DNA of 64,000 bases. Origin: Saccharothrix sp. NRRL B-16314. GTDB taxonomy: Bacteria; Actinomycetota; Actinomycetes; Mycobacteriales; Pseudonocardiaceae. The notes under the pieces are model-generated. The model saw nothing but the letters and a program-made list of their open reading frames with translations, searched no databases and was not told the DNA's origin. Below are positions 17,084 through 24,451 of this stretch, one piece after another. Within the stretch, counting starts at the first letter, position 1, and each line of letters opens with the position of its first letter. A program made the translations under genes and the position numbers. The stretch is taken from the NCBI RefSeq assembly GCF_000716595.1, contig NZ_JNXC01000007.1:302751-366750 (forward strand). Direction: 5' to 3'.

Positions 17084-18397
17084 GTGTTGATCCTCGCCGG
17101 TGTCTCGGCGATCGTGGCCCTCACCGCGGCCACCGGGTACTTCGTGGCCCAGGAGTTCGCCTACATGGCGGTGGACCGGGGCAGGCTGCGGCAGCAGGCC
17201 GAGGACGGCGACCCAGCCGCCGAACGGGCTCACCGCGTCACCCAGAAGTTGTCCTTCATGCTCTCCGGCGCCCAGTTCGGGATCACCGTGACCGCCCTCC
17301 TCGCGGGTTACGTGGCCGAACCCCTGCTCGGCACCGGACTGGCCGACCTGCTCGGGCTGACGGGCCTGTCACCGGCCGTGGCGGTGTCGTTGTCGATGGC
17401 CGTGGCCCTGGTGTTCGCCACCGTGGTGCAGATGGTGCTCGGCGAGCTGCTGCCCAAGAACTTCGCCATCGCCCGGCCGGAACCGCTGGCCAAGGCGTTG
17501 AGCGCGTCCACCCTCGCCTACCTCAAGGTCGCCGGCCCGGTCATCCGCCTGTTCGACGCGGCGGCGAACCGGCTGCTGCGCGCGGTCGGCATCGAGCCGG
17601 TCGAGGAGCTGCCGCAGGGCGCCACCTCGGACGACCTGCGCCAGATCATCACCGACGCGCGCGGCGAGGGGCACCTGGACGCCGGGCTGTCGCGGTTGCT
17701 CGACCGCGGCATCGGCTTCCGGGAACTCGTGGCCGACCAGGCCATGACCCCGCGCGTGGCGGTGCACGCGGTGCGCGCCGACGAGCCCGCCGCCCGCGTG
17801 GTGGACCTGCTGGACACCGGACACTCCCGCTTCCCCGTGTTCGGCGACGACCTGGACGACCTGCGGGGCGTGGTCGGGCTGGCCGAGGTGTTGACCGTGG
17901 ACCCGGACCGGCGCGCGGACACGCCGATCGGCGACATCGCCTCCCCCGCGCTGGTGGTGCCCGCGACGCTGCCGCTCCCGGCGGTGCTCGAACGGTTGCG
18001 GGCGGAGCGCCGGCAGCTGGCGTGCGTGGTGGACGAGTTCGGCGGCTTCGCCGGTGTCGTCTCGCTGGAAGACCTCGCCGAGGAGCTGGTCGGGGAGATC
18101 CGGGACGAGGACGACCTGGACGAGGCCGTGATCGAGCAGCTGGACGAGGGTGTGTGGCGGGTGCCCGGTCGGATGAGGGTGGACGAGATCGCCGACGCCA
18201 CCGGCGTCGAGCTGCCCGAGCACGACAGCTACGACACCGTGTCCGGGCTGGTGCTGAGCCGGCTCGGGCGCACCGCGCGGCTGGACGACCACGTCGAGCT
18301 GGACGGGGTGTCGGTGCGGGTGACGGCGGTCGCGCGCAACGTGCCGTCGACCGTCGTGCTCGCGTTCCGCGTCGCCGACCGGGAGGACGTCCGATGA
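17084..18397 (+). CDS. CNNM/CorC-type hemolysin family membrane protein (first of pair)
   Basis: A 437-residue protein with the architecture DUF21 membrane domain (about 1-195, four hydrophobic segments; GYFVAQEFAYMAVDRGRLRQ, SGAQFGITVTALLAGYVAEPLL, MVLGELLPKNFAIARPE), paired CBS domains (about 210-335; VADQAMTPRVAVHAV and DEFGGFAGVVSLEDLAEELVGEI) and a C-terminal CorC/HlyC domain (about 345-430; VWRVPGRMRVDEIADATGVELPE). Family members transport or control Mg2+ or related divalent ions and sense nucleotides through the CBS pair. The GTG start sits directly behind a hairpin. The stop overlaps the next start (ATGA), so the two homologues are coupled. Confidence 0.92.
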   Translation: MLILAGVSAIVALTAATGYFVAQEFAYMAVDRGRLRQQAEDGDPAAERAHRVTQKLSFMLSGAQFGITVTALLAGYVAEPLLGTGLADLLGLTGLSPAVAVSLSMAVALVFATVVQMVLGELLPKNFAIARPEPLAKALSASTLAYLKVAGPVIRLFDAAANRLLRAVGIEPVEELPQGATSDDLRQIITDARGEGHLDAGLSRLLDRGIGFRELVADQAMTPRVAVHAVRADEPAARVVDLLDTGHSRFPVFGDDLDDLRGVVGLAEVLTVDPDRRADTPIGDIASPALVVPATLPLPAVLERLRAERRQLACVVDEFGGFAGVVSLEDLAEELVGEIRDEDDLDEAVIEQLDEGVWRVPGRMRVDEIADATGVELPEHDSYDTVSGLVLSRLGRTARLDDHVELDGVSVRVTAVARNVPSTVVLAFRVADREDVR

Positions 18398-19437
18398 GCA
18401 CCGGGTGGTCGTTGGTGCTGTCGGCGGGGTTGTTGATCGCCAACGCGTTCTTCGTCGCCGCCGAGTTCGCCCTCATCTCCGCCAAGCGGCACCGCTTGGA
18501 GCAGGCCGCCGAGACGAGTCGTGCCGCCCGTGCGGCGGTCGCCGGCGTGCGTGAGCTGTCGTTGATGCTCGCGGGCGCACAGCTCGGCATCACGCTGTGC
18601 ACGCTGGGGCTCGGCGCGCTGGCCAAACCCGCCGTCGCGGACCTGCTCGACCCGCTGCTCGCCGCGACCGGACTGCCCGCCGGCGTGTCCTACGGCATCG
18701 CGTTCGCGATCAGCCTCGTGCTGGTGGTGTTCCTGCACATGGTGGTGGGCGAGATGGCCCCGAAGTCGTGGGCGATCTCGCACCCGGAGCGCTCGGCGCT
18801 GCTGCTGGCGCTGCCGTTCCGGGCGTTCGCGCACTCGGTCCGCTACCTCCTGAGTGGACTGAACGGGGTCACCAACGCGTTGTTGCGGGCGATGAAGGTC
18901 CAGCCGCAGGACGAGTTGGCCCAGGCGCACCGGCCCGACGACCTGCGGATGCTCGTCCGGCAGTCCGCTGAGCACGGTCTGATCCCCGAGGGGCAGCGGC
19001 GACTGCTGACCCGGATGCTGCAACTCCAGGACACCACGGTGGCGCAGGTCATGATCTCCGCCGAGCGGACCGTGACGGTGTCCGAGGGGACCAGCGCGCG
19101 GGCCATCGAACTGCGCAGCCGCGAGTGCGGTCGGTCCCGCTTCCCGGTGACGGACCGCCAGGGCCGGTTCGTTGGCCTGGTCCACATCCGCGATGCCGTC
19201 CGGGCCACCGCGGCCGGCGCCGACGCCACCGCCCGCGACCTGATGGGCAAGGCACTGATCCTGCCCGCCGCCATGCCGGTGGCCCAGGCCGTCACGGCGA
19301 TGCGTGCCGACCGCGCACAGCTCGCCCTCGTGGCGGATGACGACCGGGTCGTGGGCATCGCCGCGCTGGAGGACCTGCTCGAAGAGCTGATCGGCGAGTT
19401 CGAGGACGAGACCGACAGCCCGCTTCCGGCGATCTGA
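18394..19437 (+). CDS. CNNM/CorC-type membrane protein (second of pair, no CorC_HlyC domain)
   Basis: A 347-residue homologue of the preceding gene: DUF21 (LIANAFFVAAEFALISAKRHRLEQ, LAGAQLGITLCTLGLGALAKP, MVVGEMAPKSWAISHPER) plus CBS pair (LQLQDTTVAQVMISAERTVTV and DRVVGIAALEDLLEELIGEFED). It ends right after the CBS domains, so the C-terminal CorC/HlyC domain of its partner is missing. A long-plus-short pair of this type is a recurrent actinobacterial arrangement and fits a hetero-oligomer. The start ATG 18394 has GGGAGG upstream and overlaps the preceding TGA. Confidence 0.92.
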   Translation: MSTGWSLVLSAGLLIANAFFVAAEFALISAKRHRLEQAAETSRAARAAVAGVRELSLMLAGAQLGITLCTLGLGALAKPAVADLLDPLLAATGLPAGVSYGIAFAISLVLVVFLHMVVGEMAPKSWAISHPERSALLLALPFRAFAHSVRYLLSGLNGVTNALLRAMKVQPQDELAQAHRPDDLRMLVRQSAEHGLIPEGQRRLLTRMLQLQDTTVAQVMISAERTVTVSEGTSARAIELRSRECGRSRFPVTDRQGRFVGLVHIRDAVRATAAGADATARDLMGKALILPAAMPVAQAVTAMRADRAQLALVADDDRVVGIAALEDLLEELIGEFEDETDSPLPAI

Positions 19438-19508
19438 ACACCCGACCGGACGAGTTCGGCTAGCCTTTTCGCGCACGGAGTGTCAAGGGCGCCGGGGGTG
19501 CGTGCGGG

Positions 19509-20123
19509 GTGGATGGTCAGCAGCGGTTGCAGGCGATGATGCGATCGTTCGAGGAGCAGGCGGCCAAGGCCGGCCAGCTCCAGGAGGCGATGAAGGACCT
19601 GCGCGGGGTGGGGCGCAGCCGGGACGGAGCCGTCACGGTGACCGCCGCGCCGTCCGGTGCCGTGCTGGGGCTCCAGCTGTCGCCCGCCGCCATGTCCCGT
19701 TCGCACGTGGCGTTGCAGCAGGAGATCCTGGACGCGATCCGGATGGCCACGCTGAACGCGGCGCAGCAGCTCGACGCCGCGGTGGCGCCGATCCTGGGCG
19801 ACCGGTTGCAGGAGTTCAAGCAGGGCATGGCGGCGTCCGGCGTGCAGCCGATCATGCCGTCGGCACCGCCGCCCCCGGGCGCGCAACCTCCGGGCGCGCA
19901 ACCCCCTGGCACGCCGCCTCCAGGGATGGCGCCGCCCGCCTCGCCGCCGGTGACCGGTTCGATCACCTCACCGGTGAGCGCGCCGCCGCCGGCCGGCCCG
20001 CCGGCGTTCCAACCGCCGTTCCAGCGGCCGGTGACCCCGCCGCCGAACCAGGCGCCGGGGAACCGTCCGCCACGTCCGCCGGTCGAAGACGACGAGGAAC
20101 CGCCGAGCACGTACCTGAGCTGA
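19509..20123 (+). CDS. YbaB/EbfC-like protein with proline-rich tail
   Basis: A 204-residue protein. Residues 1-118 have the YbaB fold pattern (helix QRLQAMMRSFEEQAAKAGQ, strands with VTVTAAPSGAVLGLQLSPAA, long helix with LQQEILDAIRMATLNAAQQLDAAVAP). YbaB proteins are dimeric nucleoid-type DNA-binding proteins, but many actinobacterial relatives sit beside WXG100 genes with unclear roles. The remaining 85 residues are a Pro/Gly-rich disordered tail with GAQPPGAQPPGTPPPG repeats, ending in an acidic segment. It is the first gene of a tight five-gene set; the next start is 10 bases on. The role in the set is not known. Confidence 0.8.
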   Translation: MDGQQRLQAMMRSFEEQAAKAGQLQEAMKDLRGVGRSRDGAVTVTAAPSGAVLGLQLSPAAMSRSHVALQQEILDAIRMATLNAAQQLDAAVAPILGDRLQEFKQGMAASGVQPIMPSAPPPPGAQPPGAQPPGTPPPGMAPPASPPVTGSITSPVSAPPPAGPPAFQPPFQRPVTPPPNQAPGNRPPRPPVEDDEEPPSTYLS

Positions 20124-20133
20124 GGGGGACAGG

Positions 20134-20460
20134 GTGACTTTCAACGTCGTACCGGAGGCGTTGACCGCCTTCGCGGCGGGCAGCGACAGCCTGGCGGAGA
20201 AGTTCGGCGCGTTGGCCGCGCTGCTGGAGCAGGCGAGGGTGGACGACCAGTGCTTCGGCCCGATCGGCGACGCCGTCGGCTTGAGCAGCGGCTACTTCTC
20301 CAGCCTTGACGAGTGCCGGCAGCTGGCGACCGACGCGCAGGACTTCCTGAAGCAGACCGGCGAGCAGCTGATGGGCAGCTTCGAGGTCTACAAGGGCGTC
20401 GACGACGGCCTCTCGCAGGCGTTCTCGAAGATCGGTGACGGCCTGGGCGGTGGCCGGTGA
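20134..20460 (+). CDS. Small WXG100/EspC-like secretion-associated protein
   Basis: A 108-residue, mostly helical protein without a signal peptide, in the size range of ESX/WXG100 and EspC-type proteins. It reads FNVVPEALTAFAAGSDSLAEKFGALAALLEQARV, then a central FGPIGDAVGLSSGYFSSLDEC turn and a second helix of about 45 residues. A strict WxG turn is absent, which argues for the EspC-like subgroup. The GTG start follows GGGGGACAGG. Its stop overlaps the start of the next gene (GTGA). The probable partner is the larger downstream WXG-like protein. Confidence 0.72.
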   Translation: MTFNVVPEALTAFAAGSDSLAEKFGALAALLEQARVDDQCFGPIGDAVGLSSGYFSSLDECRQLATDAQDFLKQTGEQLMGSFEVYKGVDDGLSQAFSKIGDGLGGGR

Positions 20461-21596
20461 ACGCCGGGCCGGGCACGTTCGCCGACCTCAACGGCGGCGA
20501 CCAGAAGAACTGGTTCGAGCAGGCGGCCGGGCGCGGCAGCTCGGGCATCGGGGCCATGCAGGACCTGGCCGACGCCACCAGCCCGCCGCAGATGGCCGCG
20601 GCGACGATCTCCGGCCGGATGGAGCTGCTGGAGACCATCGCGAGCCCCGGCAAGGCGCTGATGGACAACGGCCTGGGCTTCCTGGTGTCGATCGTGCTCA
20701 GCCCGCTGATCGAGCTCGCCGAGTGGGCGATCGGTGATCCGGAGCAGATGCGCGCCACCGGCAACGGCTGGGAAGAGGTCGCGGTCTGGCTGGACCAGGT
20801 CGCCGAAGCCGAGCAGAAGCGGGCGGACGCGACCAGCGGGCTCTGGGTCGGCGAGGCGGGCGACGCGTTCCGCAACCAGATCACCGAGTTCAGCGGTGGG
20901 GTGTCCGCGCTGGCCGAGGACGTGCGCGGGCTCAAGCAGACGTTGGACATGATCGCCGACCTCTTCGACATGTTCGTCGAGTTCGTGATCCAGATCCTCA
21001 CCGAGCTGATCATCGGCCTGATCGTGCAGTGGCTGGCCGCGCTGGCCGCCTCGTGGATCACCGCGGGCGGTTCGGTCGCCGCGGCGGGTGCGACGACCAC
21101 GGTGCAGGTCGGCAGCACCGGTGTCCGGATCACCATGCGGGTGAGCAAGCTCCAGATGGAGCTGTTCAAGATCATGAAGCGGCTGGAGCAGTTGCTGACC
21201 CGGCTGCGCGGCCCGCTGCGCCAGGTCATCCAGCGGATGAACGGCCTGCGCGGCGGCAACATGCTGGAGCAGGCGGTCGGTCGCCGTGCCGGGTCCAACC
21301 CCCTGGTCAACATCCTGACCAGGGCGGACGACACGTCGCTCGCCTCGACCACGGGAAACCGGTTCATGGACGGCGTCACCGGTGAAGGCGCGCTGGCGAG
21401 CAACATCAGCCAGACCGTGCTCACCGGGCTGCTCGGCGGCGAGACCAGGGTGGCCGCCGCGGCGACCAACGCCGCCGTCGACGCCGCGGTCGACGGCGCC
21501 ATCAAGTTCGGCACCGACGCCGCCTACGACGCAGCGCAGAACCAACCGTCCGAAGAGGAACGCCGGGAGACGCAGGAACGCGGGTTCAACTGGTGA
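20457..21596 (+). CDS. WXG100-like/PPE-like putative secreted effector
   Basis: A 379-residue protein. Residues about 90-200 form a helical hairpin with a WXG-type turn (SGLWVGEAGDAFRNQITEFSG), as in ESX substrates. A hydrophobic stretch follows (FVIQILTELIIGLIVQWLAALAAS, about 180-205), then an amphipathic region rich in Arg/Leu (KIMKRLEQLLTRLRGPLRQVIQRM) and a C-terminal alanine-rich part. Architecture and neighbours suggest a type VII secretion substrate or membrane-associated component. No enzymatic motif is recognisable. It overlaps both its neighbours by GTGA, so it is translated in register with them. Confidence 0.72.
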   Translation: MNAGPGTFADLNGGDQKNWFEQAAGRGSSGIGAMQDLADATSPPQMAAATISGRMELLETIASPGKALMDNGLGFLVSIVLSPLIELAEWAIGDPEQMRATGNGWEEVAVWLDQVAEAEQKRADATSGLWVGEAGDAFRNQITEFSGGVSALAEDVRGLKQTLDMIADLFDMFVEFVIQILTELIIGLIVQWLAALAASWITAGGSVAAAGATTTVQVGSTGVRITMRVSKLQMELFKIMKRLEQLLTRLRGPLRQVIQRMNGLRGGNMLEQAVGRRAGSNPLVNILTRADDTSLASTTGNRFMDGVTGEGALASNISQTVLTGLLGGETRVAAAATNAAVDAAVDGAIKFGTDAAYDAAQNQPSEEERRETQERGFNW

Positions 21597-22276
21597 AGCT
21601 CGACGGGGTGCCGGCACTCCGGCAGTCGTGGTGCGCGCCGGACGAGCCCGTCCTGCTGTGCGCTCCGGTCGGTTCGACCGGTTCCTGCTTCGACGTGAAC
21701 GGCCTGGACTGGTGGGGCGCGCCGGAACGGGGCCTCGGCGGCAAGGCGTTGCGCGCGTTGGGCACGGCAGCCGCGGCGGCGTCCGCCGGCGGCCCGCGCG
21801 ACCAGGGCCAGGCGCCACCGAAGGCCGTGGTGTTCGGTCCTGGCACCGGCACGATGGCGGTCGGCGCGGGGTTGGCCGTGCGGGACCTCACGTTCGCGTG
21901 GTGGGTGCTGACCCCGCGGCGGATGGCCTGGGTGCGGACCGAACCCGAACCGGCGTCGCCCGACGCGGAACCGGACAAGTCGCTGCTCGACCAGGTCTGG
22001 GGCTTCGCGAAGAGCGCGCGTGACGCGCTGGCGGGCAAGGACCCGTACCCAGCGCACGTCCCGATCGAGACGGCCGACGTCGAGTCCGTCGCCGAGGTCC
22101 CGAGAGAGCGGATCGCCGGAGTCGCCGTCGCCGCGCGCAAGTTGCCCTACGACTACACGACGGGCAACGTCCACGTGCTGCGGGTGTCGCTTGTGGACGG
22201 TTCGGGCATCGACATCGTCGCCGGGTCGGACGCCGTTCGCGCGCAACGGTTGCTGGCCCTGGTCAACGGCCGGTAG
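21593..22276 (+). CDS. Hypothetical protein of the WXG-like operon
   Basis: A 227-residue soluble protein I do not recognise. It starts VKLDGVPALRQSWCAPDEPVLLCAPVG and has a middle stretch FAWWVLTPRRMAWVRTEPE and a C-terminal strand-rich part VHVLRVSLVDGSGIDIVAGSDAVRAQRLLALV, which looks like a small beta-barrel/PH-like end. The neighbouring gene ends in a similar way (FVRVAFADGSTFEFRDAQAEQSV), so the two may be distant paralogues. The GTG start overlaps the upstream TGA. A structural or regulatory role in the secretion-associated set is only guessed from linkage. Confidence 0.65.
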   Translation: MKLDGVPALRQSWCAPDEPVLLCAPVGSTGSCFDVNGLDWWGAPERGLGGKALRALGTAAAAASAGGPRDQGQAPPKAVVFGPGTGTMAVGAGLAVRDLTFAWWVLTPRRMAWVRTEPEPASPDAEPDKSLLDQVWGFAKSARDALAGKDPYPAHVPIETADVESVAEVPRERIAGVAVAARKLPYDYTTGNVHVLRVSLVDGSGIDIVAGSDAVRAQRLLALVNGR

Positions 22277-22287
22277 GGGACGGGAAG

Positions 22288-22920
22288 TTGCCGAAGAACA
22301 GGTTGAAGATCGGCGAGATCGCCCAGCAGCGCTGGGTCGAGCCCGGCGAGCAGGTCGTGTGGGTGGTCGACCCGGAGGGGCACGTCGGCAGCACGATCGG
22401 ACCGACCCGCGCCGCGCCGCACCGGACCGACGTCGCCGCCCTGGAAGTGCCCGTGCCCGAGTGGCCGTTGCCGACCCGTGCGGTGGGGGAGGGGCGGTTC
22501 CACCACGACGAGTGGGTGCACGACCCGGCCGTCTGGGGCTGGTCCCACGCCCAGCGCCCCGACCAGGTGGCCGTCCGGTGGGCGGATTCGTTCACCGCCG
22601 GCCGTGACGAGTGCCGGCTGCTGCTGACCAACCGGCGGCTCGCGCTCGTCGTGGACGGCGAGGCGACCAGGCCCGCCGCACCCGCGTCCGGTGGCCTGCT
22701 CGGCCGCGTTCGCTCGTTGGGGCAGTCGCAGCCCGACGTGCCGGCGCTGGTGACGTGGTGGGACGCGCCGATCACCACGGCGCGCTTGGACGCCGTGCCG
22801 CTGGGACGGGCGGTCGACCCGGAGTGGTTCGTGCGGGTGGCGTTCGCGGACGGCTCGACCTTCGAGTTCCGGGACGCACAGGCCGAGCAGTCCGTCCGGA
22901 CCGCCCACGCCAACTTCTGA
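22288..22920 (+). CDS. Hypothetical protein, last gene of the WXG-like operon
   Basis: A 210-residue soluble protein of unknown function with many Trp and His residues (EGRFHHDEWVHDPAVWGWSHAQRP). It starts at TTG 22288, eleven bases behind the upstream stop and preceded by GGGGACGGGAAG, a good ribosome site. Its C-terminal part, LLLTNRRLALVVDGEA followed by FVRVAFADGSTFEFRDAQ, resembles PH-like domains in which a protein is described by its own 'L-T-x-R-R-L' strand. A strong terminator follows 5 bases after the stop, closing the operon. Confidence 0.65.
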   Translation: MPKNRLKIGEIAQQRWVEPGEQVVWVVDPEGHVGSTIGPTRAAPHRTDVAALEVPVPEWPLPTRAVGEGRFHHDEWVHDPAVWGWSHAQRPDQVAVRWADSFTAGRDECRLLLTNRRLALVVDGEATRPAAPASGGLLGRVRSLGQSQPDVPALVTWWDAPITTARLDAVPLGRAVDPEWFVRVAFADGSTFEFRDAQAEQSVRTAHANF

Positions 22921-22925
22921 CGTGC

Positions 22926-22965
22926 GAAGTCCGCCCGCCGCTGCGGTAGCCGGCGGGCGGACTTC
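22926..22965. terminator. Bidirectional hairpin terminator
   Basis: Perfect 15-base stem GAAGTCCGCCCGCCG / CGGCGGGCGGACTTC with a 10-base loop, placed between the convergent WXG-like operon and the LPMO gene. Confidence 0.88.
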
Positions 22966-22973
22966 CGATCACA

Positions 22974-24074
22974 TCAGGATGCGGTGCAGGTGAGCGCGTA
23001 GGCGTTCGCCGAGGTGCCGGAGGCGGTGAAGCCGAAGCTCGCACTGGAGCCGACGCCGACCGAGCCGTTGTAGGCGGCGTTCCGAGCGGTGACGGTGGAC
23101 CCGCTCGTGGTCAGGGTCGAACTCCAGGAGGAGCTGATCCGCTCGCCGTTGGTGAACGTCCAGCTCACCGTCCAGCCGTTGATCGGCGTGGTGCCGGCCG
23201 CCACGCGCACCTCGCCCTGGAAGCCACCGGACCACTGCGACGTCACCCGGTAGCTCGCCGAGCAACCGGCCGACGGGTTGGTGGTCGTCGTGGTGCTGGT
23301 CGTGGTGGTCGTGGTCGTGGTGGTGGAGGTGCTGGTCGGGGTCGTCGTCGTGGTCGTCCCACCGTTGAAGTTCACGTCGCTGCAGGCGTAGTAGCTCTGG
23401 TCGAGGTGGCTGGCCTGCCACACCGTGAAGAGGACGTGGTTGCCGGTGCGGCCGGGTGCGTTGACCTGGACCGGCGTCGTCGTGCCGGTGGGGATCCGCC
23501 CGGTCTGGCCGACGAGCTCCAGGTCGCTCCACTTCAGCGGCTGGGTCTTCACGTCGAAGCCCTGCTTGGTGGCGTAGACGCGGATGTAGTCGGCGCCGTG
23601 CGAGGAAGTGTCGTTCAGGTTGAGGGTGAACTGGTTGGGCTTGGTCGGGGCGGCCCACGCGCCGACCTTGTCCATCGCGGCGTAGCGGCCGTTGAAGGTC
23701 CGGCCGCCGCTGCACAGCTGCCCGTCGGGGATGGCACCCTGGTGGTTGCCGGCGACGCCTTCGCGGAACAGGCCGTTCCAGTTGTACATCGCGGCCGGCT
23801 CGGCCTGCCACGCCTGGTAGCACATGGGGTCTTCGGTGGCCATCTGCTGCGTCGGGCCGTTGGGCCAGCGGTGGTAGCAGCCGTAGTGGCGCGACGGCGG
23901 GTCGCTCACCGCGCCGTGGGCCGAGGCGTTGCCCGCGCCGAAGGTCACGACCAGCAGGGTCGTCAGCAGCGTCAGGCAGGCGCCGAAGACCGCCGCCGCC
24001 CGCCACGCGGCGGACTTGGGCGAACCGTCGCCGGACCGGCGAGCGGTGGGAGCGCTTTCAGAGAAGCGAAGCAT
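22974..24074 (-). CDS. AA10 lytic polysaccharide monooxygenase with CBM2
   Basis: An exported copper enzyme that cleaves crystalline polysaccharide oxidatively. The signal peptide (residues 1-52) ends in GAGNASA, exposing His as residue 1 of the mature protein (HGAVSDPPSRHYGCYHRW), the essential histidine-brace residue. The catalytic domain continues through RTFNGRYAAMDKVGAW, SSHGADYIRVYATKQGF and GNHVLFTVWQASHLDQSYYACSDVNF. A Thr-rich linker of about 30 residues leads to a C-terminal CBM2 (CSASYRVTSQWSGGFQGEVRV, then INGWTVSWTF), pointing to cellulose. ATG 24074 is used; ATG 24107 is an alternative adding 11 residues. A CebR-type palindrome upstream supports cellulose-linked control. Confidence 0.93.
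   Translation of the reverse strand: MLRFSESAPTARRSGDGSPKSAAWRAAAVFGACLTLLTTLLVVTFGAGNASAHGAVSDPPSRHYGCYHRWPNGPTQQMATEDPMCYQAWQAEPAAMYNWNGLFREGVAGNHQGAIPDGQLCSGGRTFNGRYAAMDKVGAWAAPTKPNQFTLNLNDTSSHGADYIRVYATKQGFDVKTQPLKWSDLELVGQTGRIPTGTTTPVQVNAPGRTGNHVLFTVWQASHLDQSYYACSDVNFNGGTTTTTTPTSTSTTTTTTTTTSTTTTTNPSAGCSASYRVTSQWSGGFQGEVRVAAGTTPINGWTVSWTFTNGERISSSWSSTLTTSGSTVTARNAAYNGSVGVGSSASFGFTASGTSANAYALTCTAS
23281..23361. repeat. Low-complexity Thr-codon tract (LPMO linker)
   Basis: A stretch of repeated GTGGTC/GTCGTG units on the plus strand encodes the Thr/Ser linker of the LPMO on the minus strand. It is a place where replication slippage could change linker length without a frameshift. Confidence 0.7.
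24047..24060. promoter_or_regulatory. Second, imperfect CebR-type box inside the LPMO signal-peptide region
   Basis: TGGGAGCGCTTTCA at 24047-24060 matches 12 of 14 bases of the perfect box at 24175-24188. It overlaps codons 5-9 of the LPMO gene as annotated. A repressor bound at both sites would bracket the promoter and start. It may also be coincidental. Confidence 0.4.
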
Positions 24075-24451
24075 GTAGACCGCCAAATCTTCATTGATCG
24101 ACGACATGGACTTGCCCGGTTCCGGGGGCGGCCGGAACCGGCGGTTCGCGGACCTCGTGAGCACCCAGCCCTCCTGGGAGCGCTCCCAGACATGGTGTCG
24201 GAAACCGGCTGCTCATAGGTCCTACTCCGGGTGCGGTGCCCGCCGGGCCGATCGCTCGGGGCCGGTGTGGCCGACCTGAGGCGATCGGAGGTCGGGACAC
24301 CTCGAACTCTTGCGCAACTTAAACGATCACGACGACGGTACGGTCGTCGCCCGGTGCTCGTCAAGGGCGAACCCGCGAAGCGACTTCGGACGGCAGGGGG
24401 TCGGTGGAGCGAGCGTGGACACCGTGGCCGTGAGGCGACTGGGCGGGGGAC
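24075..24451. other. Intergenic region upstream of the LPMO gene
   Basis: About 375 bases between the kinase stop and the LPMO start. It holds the CebR-type palindrome. The stretch around 24300-24345 is visibly richer in A/T and may contain the promoter. No convincing reading frame is seen. Confidence 0.6.
24174..24189. promoter_or_regulatory. CebR-type operator (perfect 16-base palindrome)
   Basis: CTGGGAGCGCTCCCAG at 24174-24189. The central 14 bases (TGGGAGCGCTCCCA) are identical to the binding sequence established for CebR, the cellobiose-responsive LacI-family repressor of streptomycetes. It lies about 100 bases upstream of the LPMO-CBM2 gene. Expected effect: repression relieved by cello-oligosaccharides. 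No cebR gene is inside the window. Confidence 0.85.
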
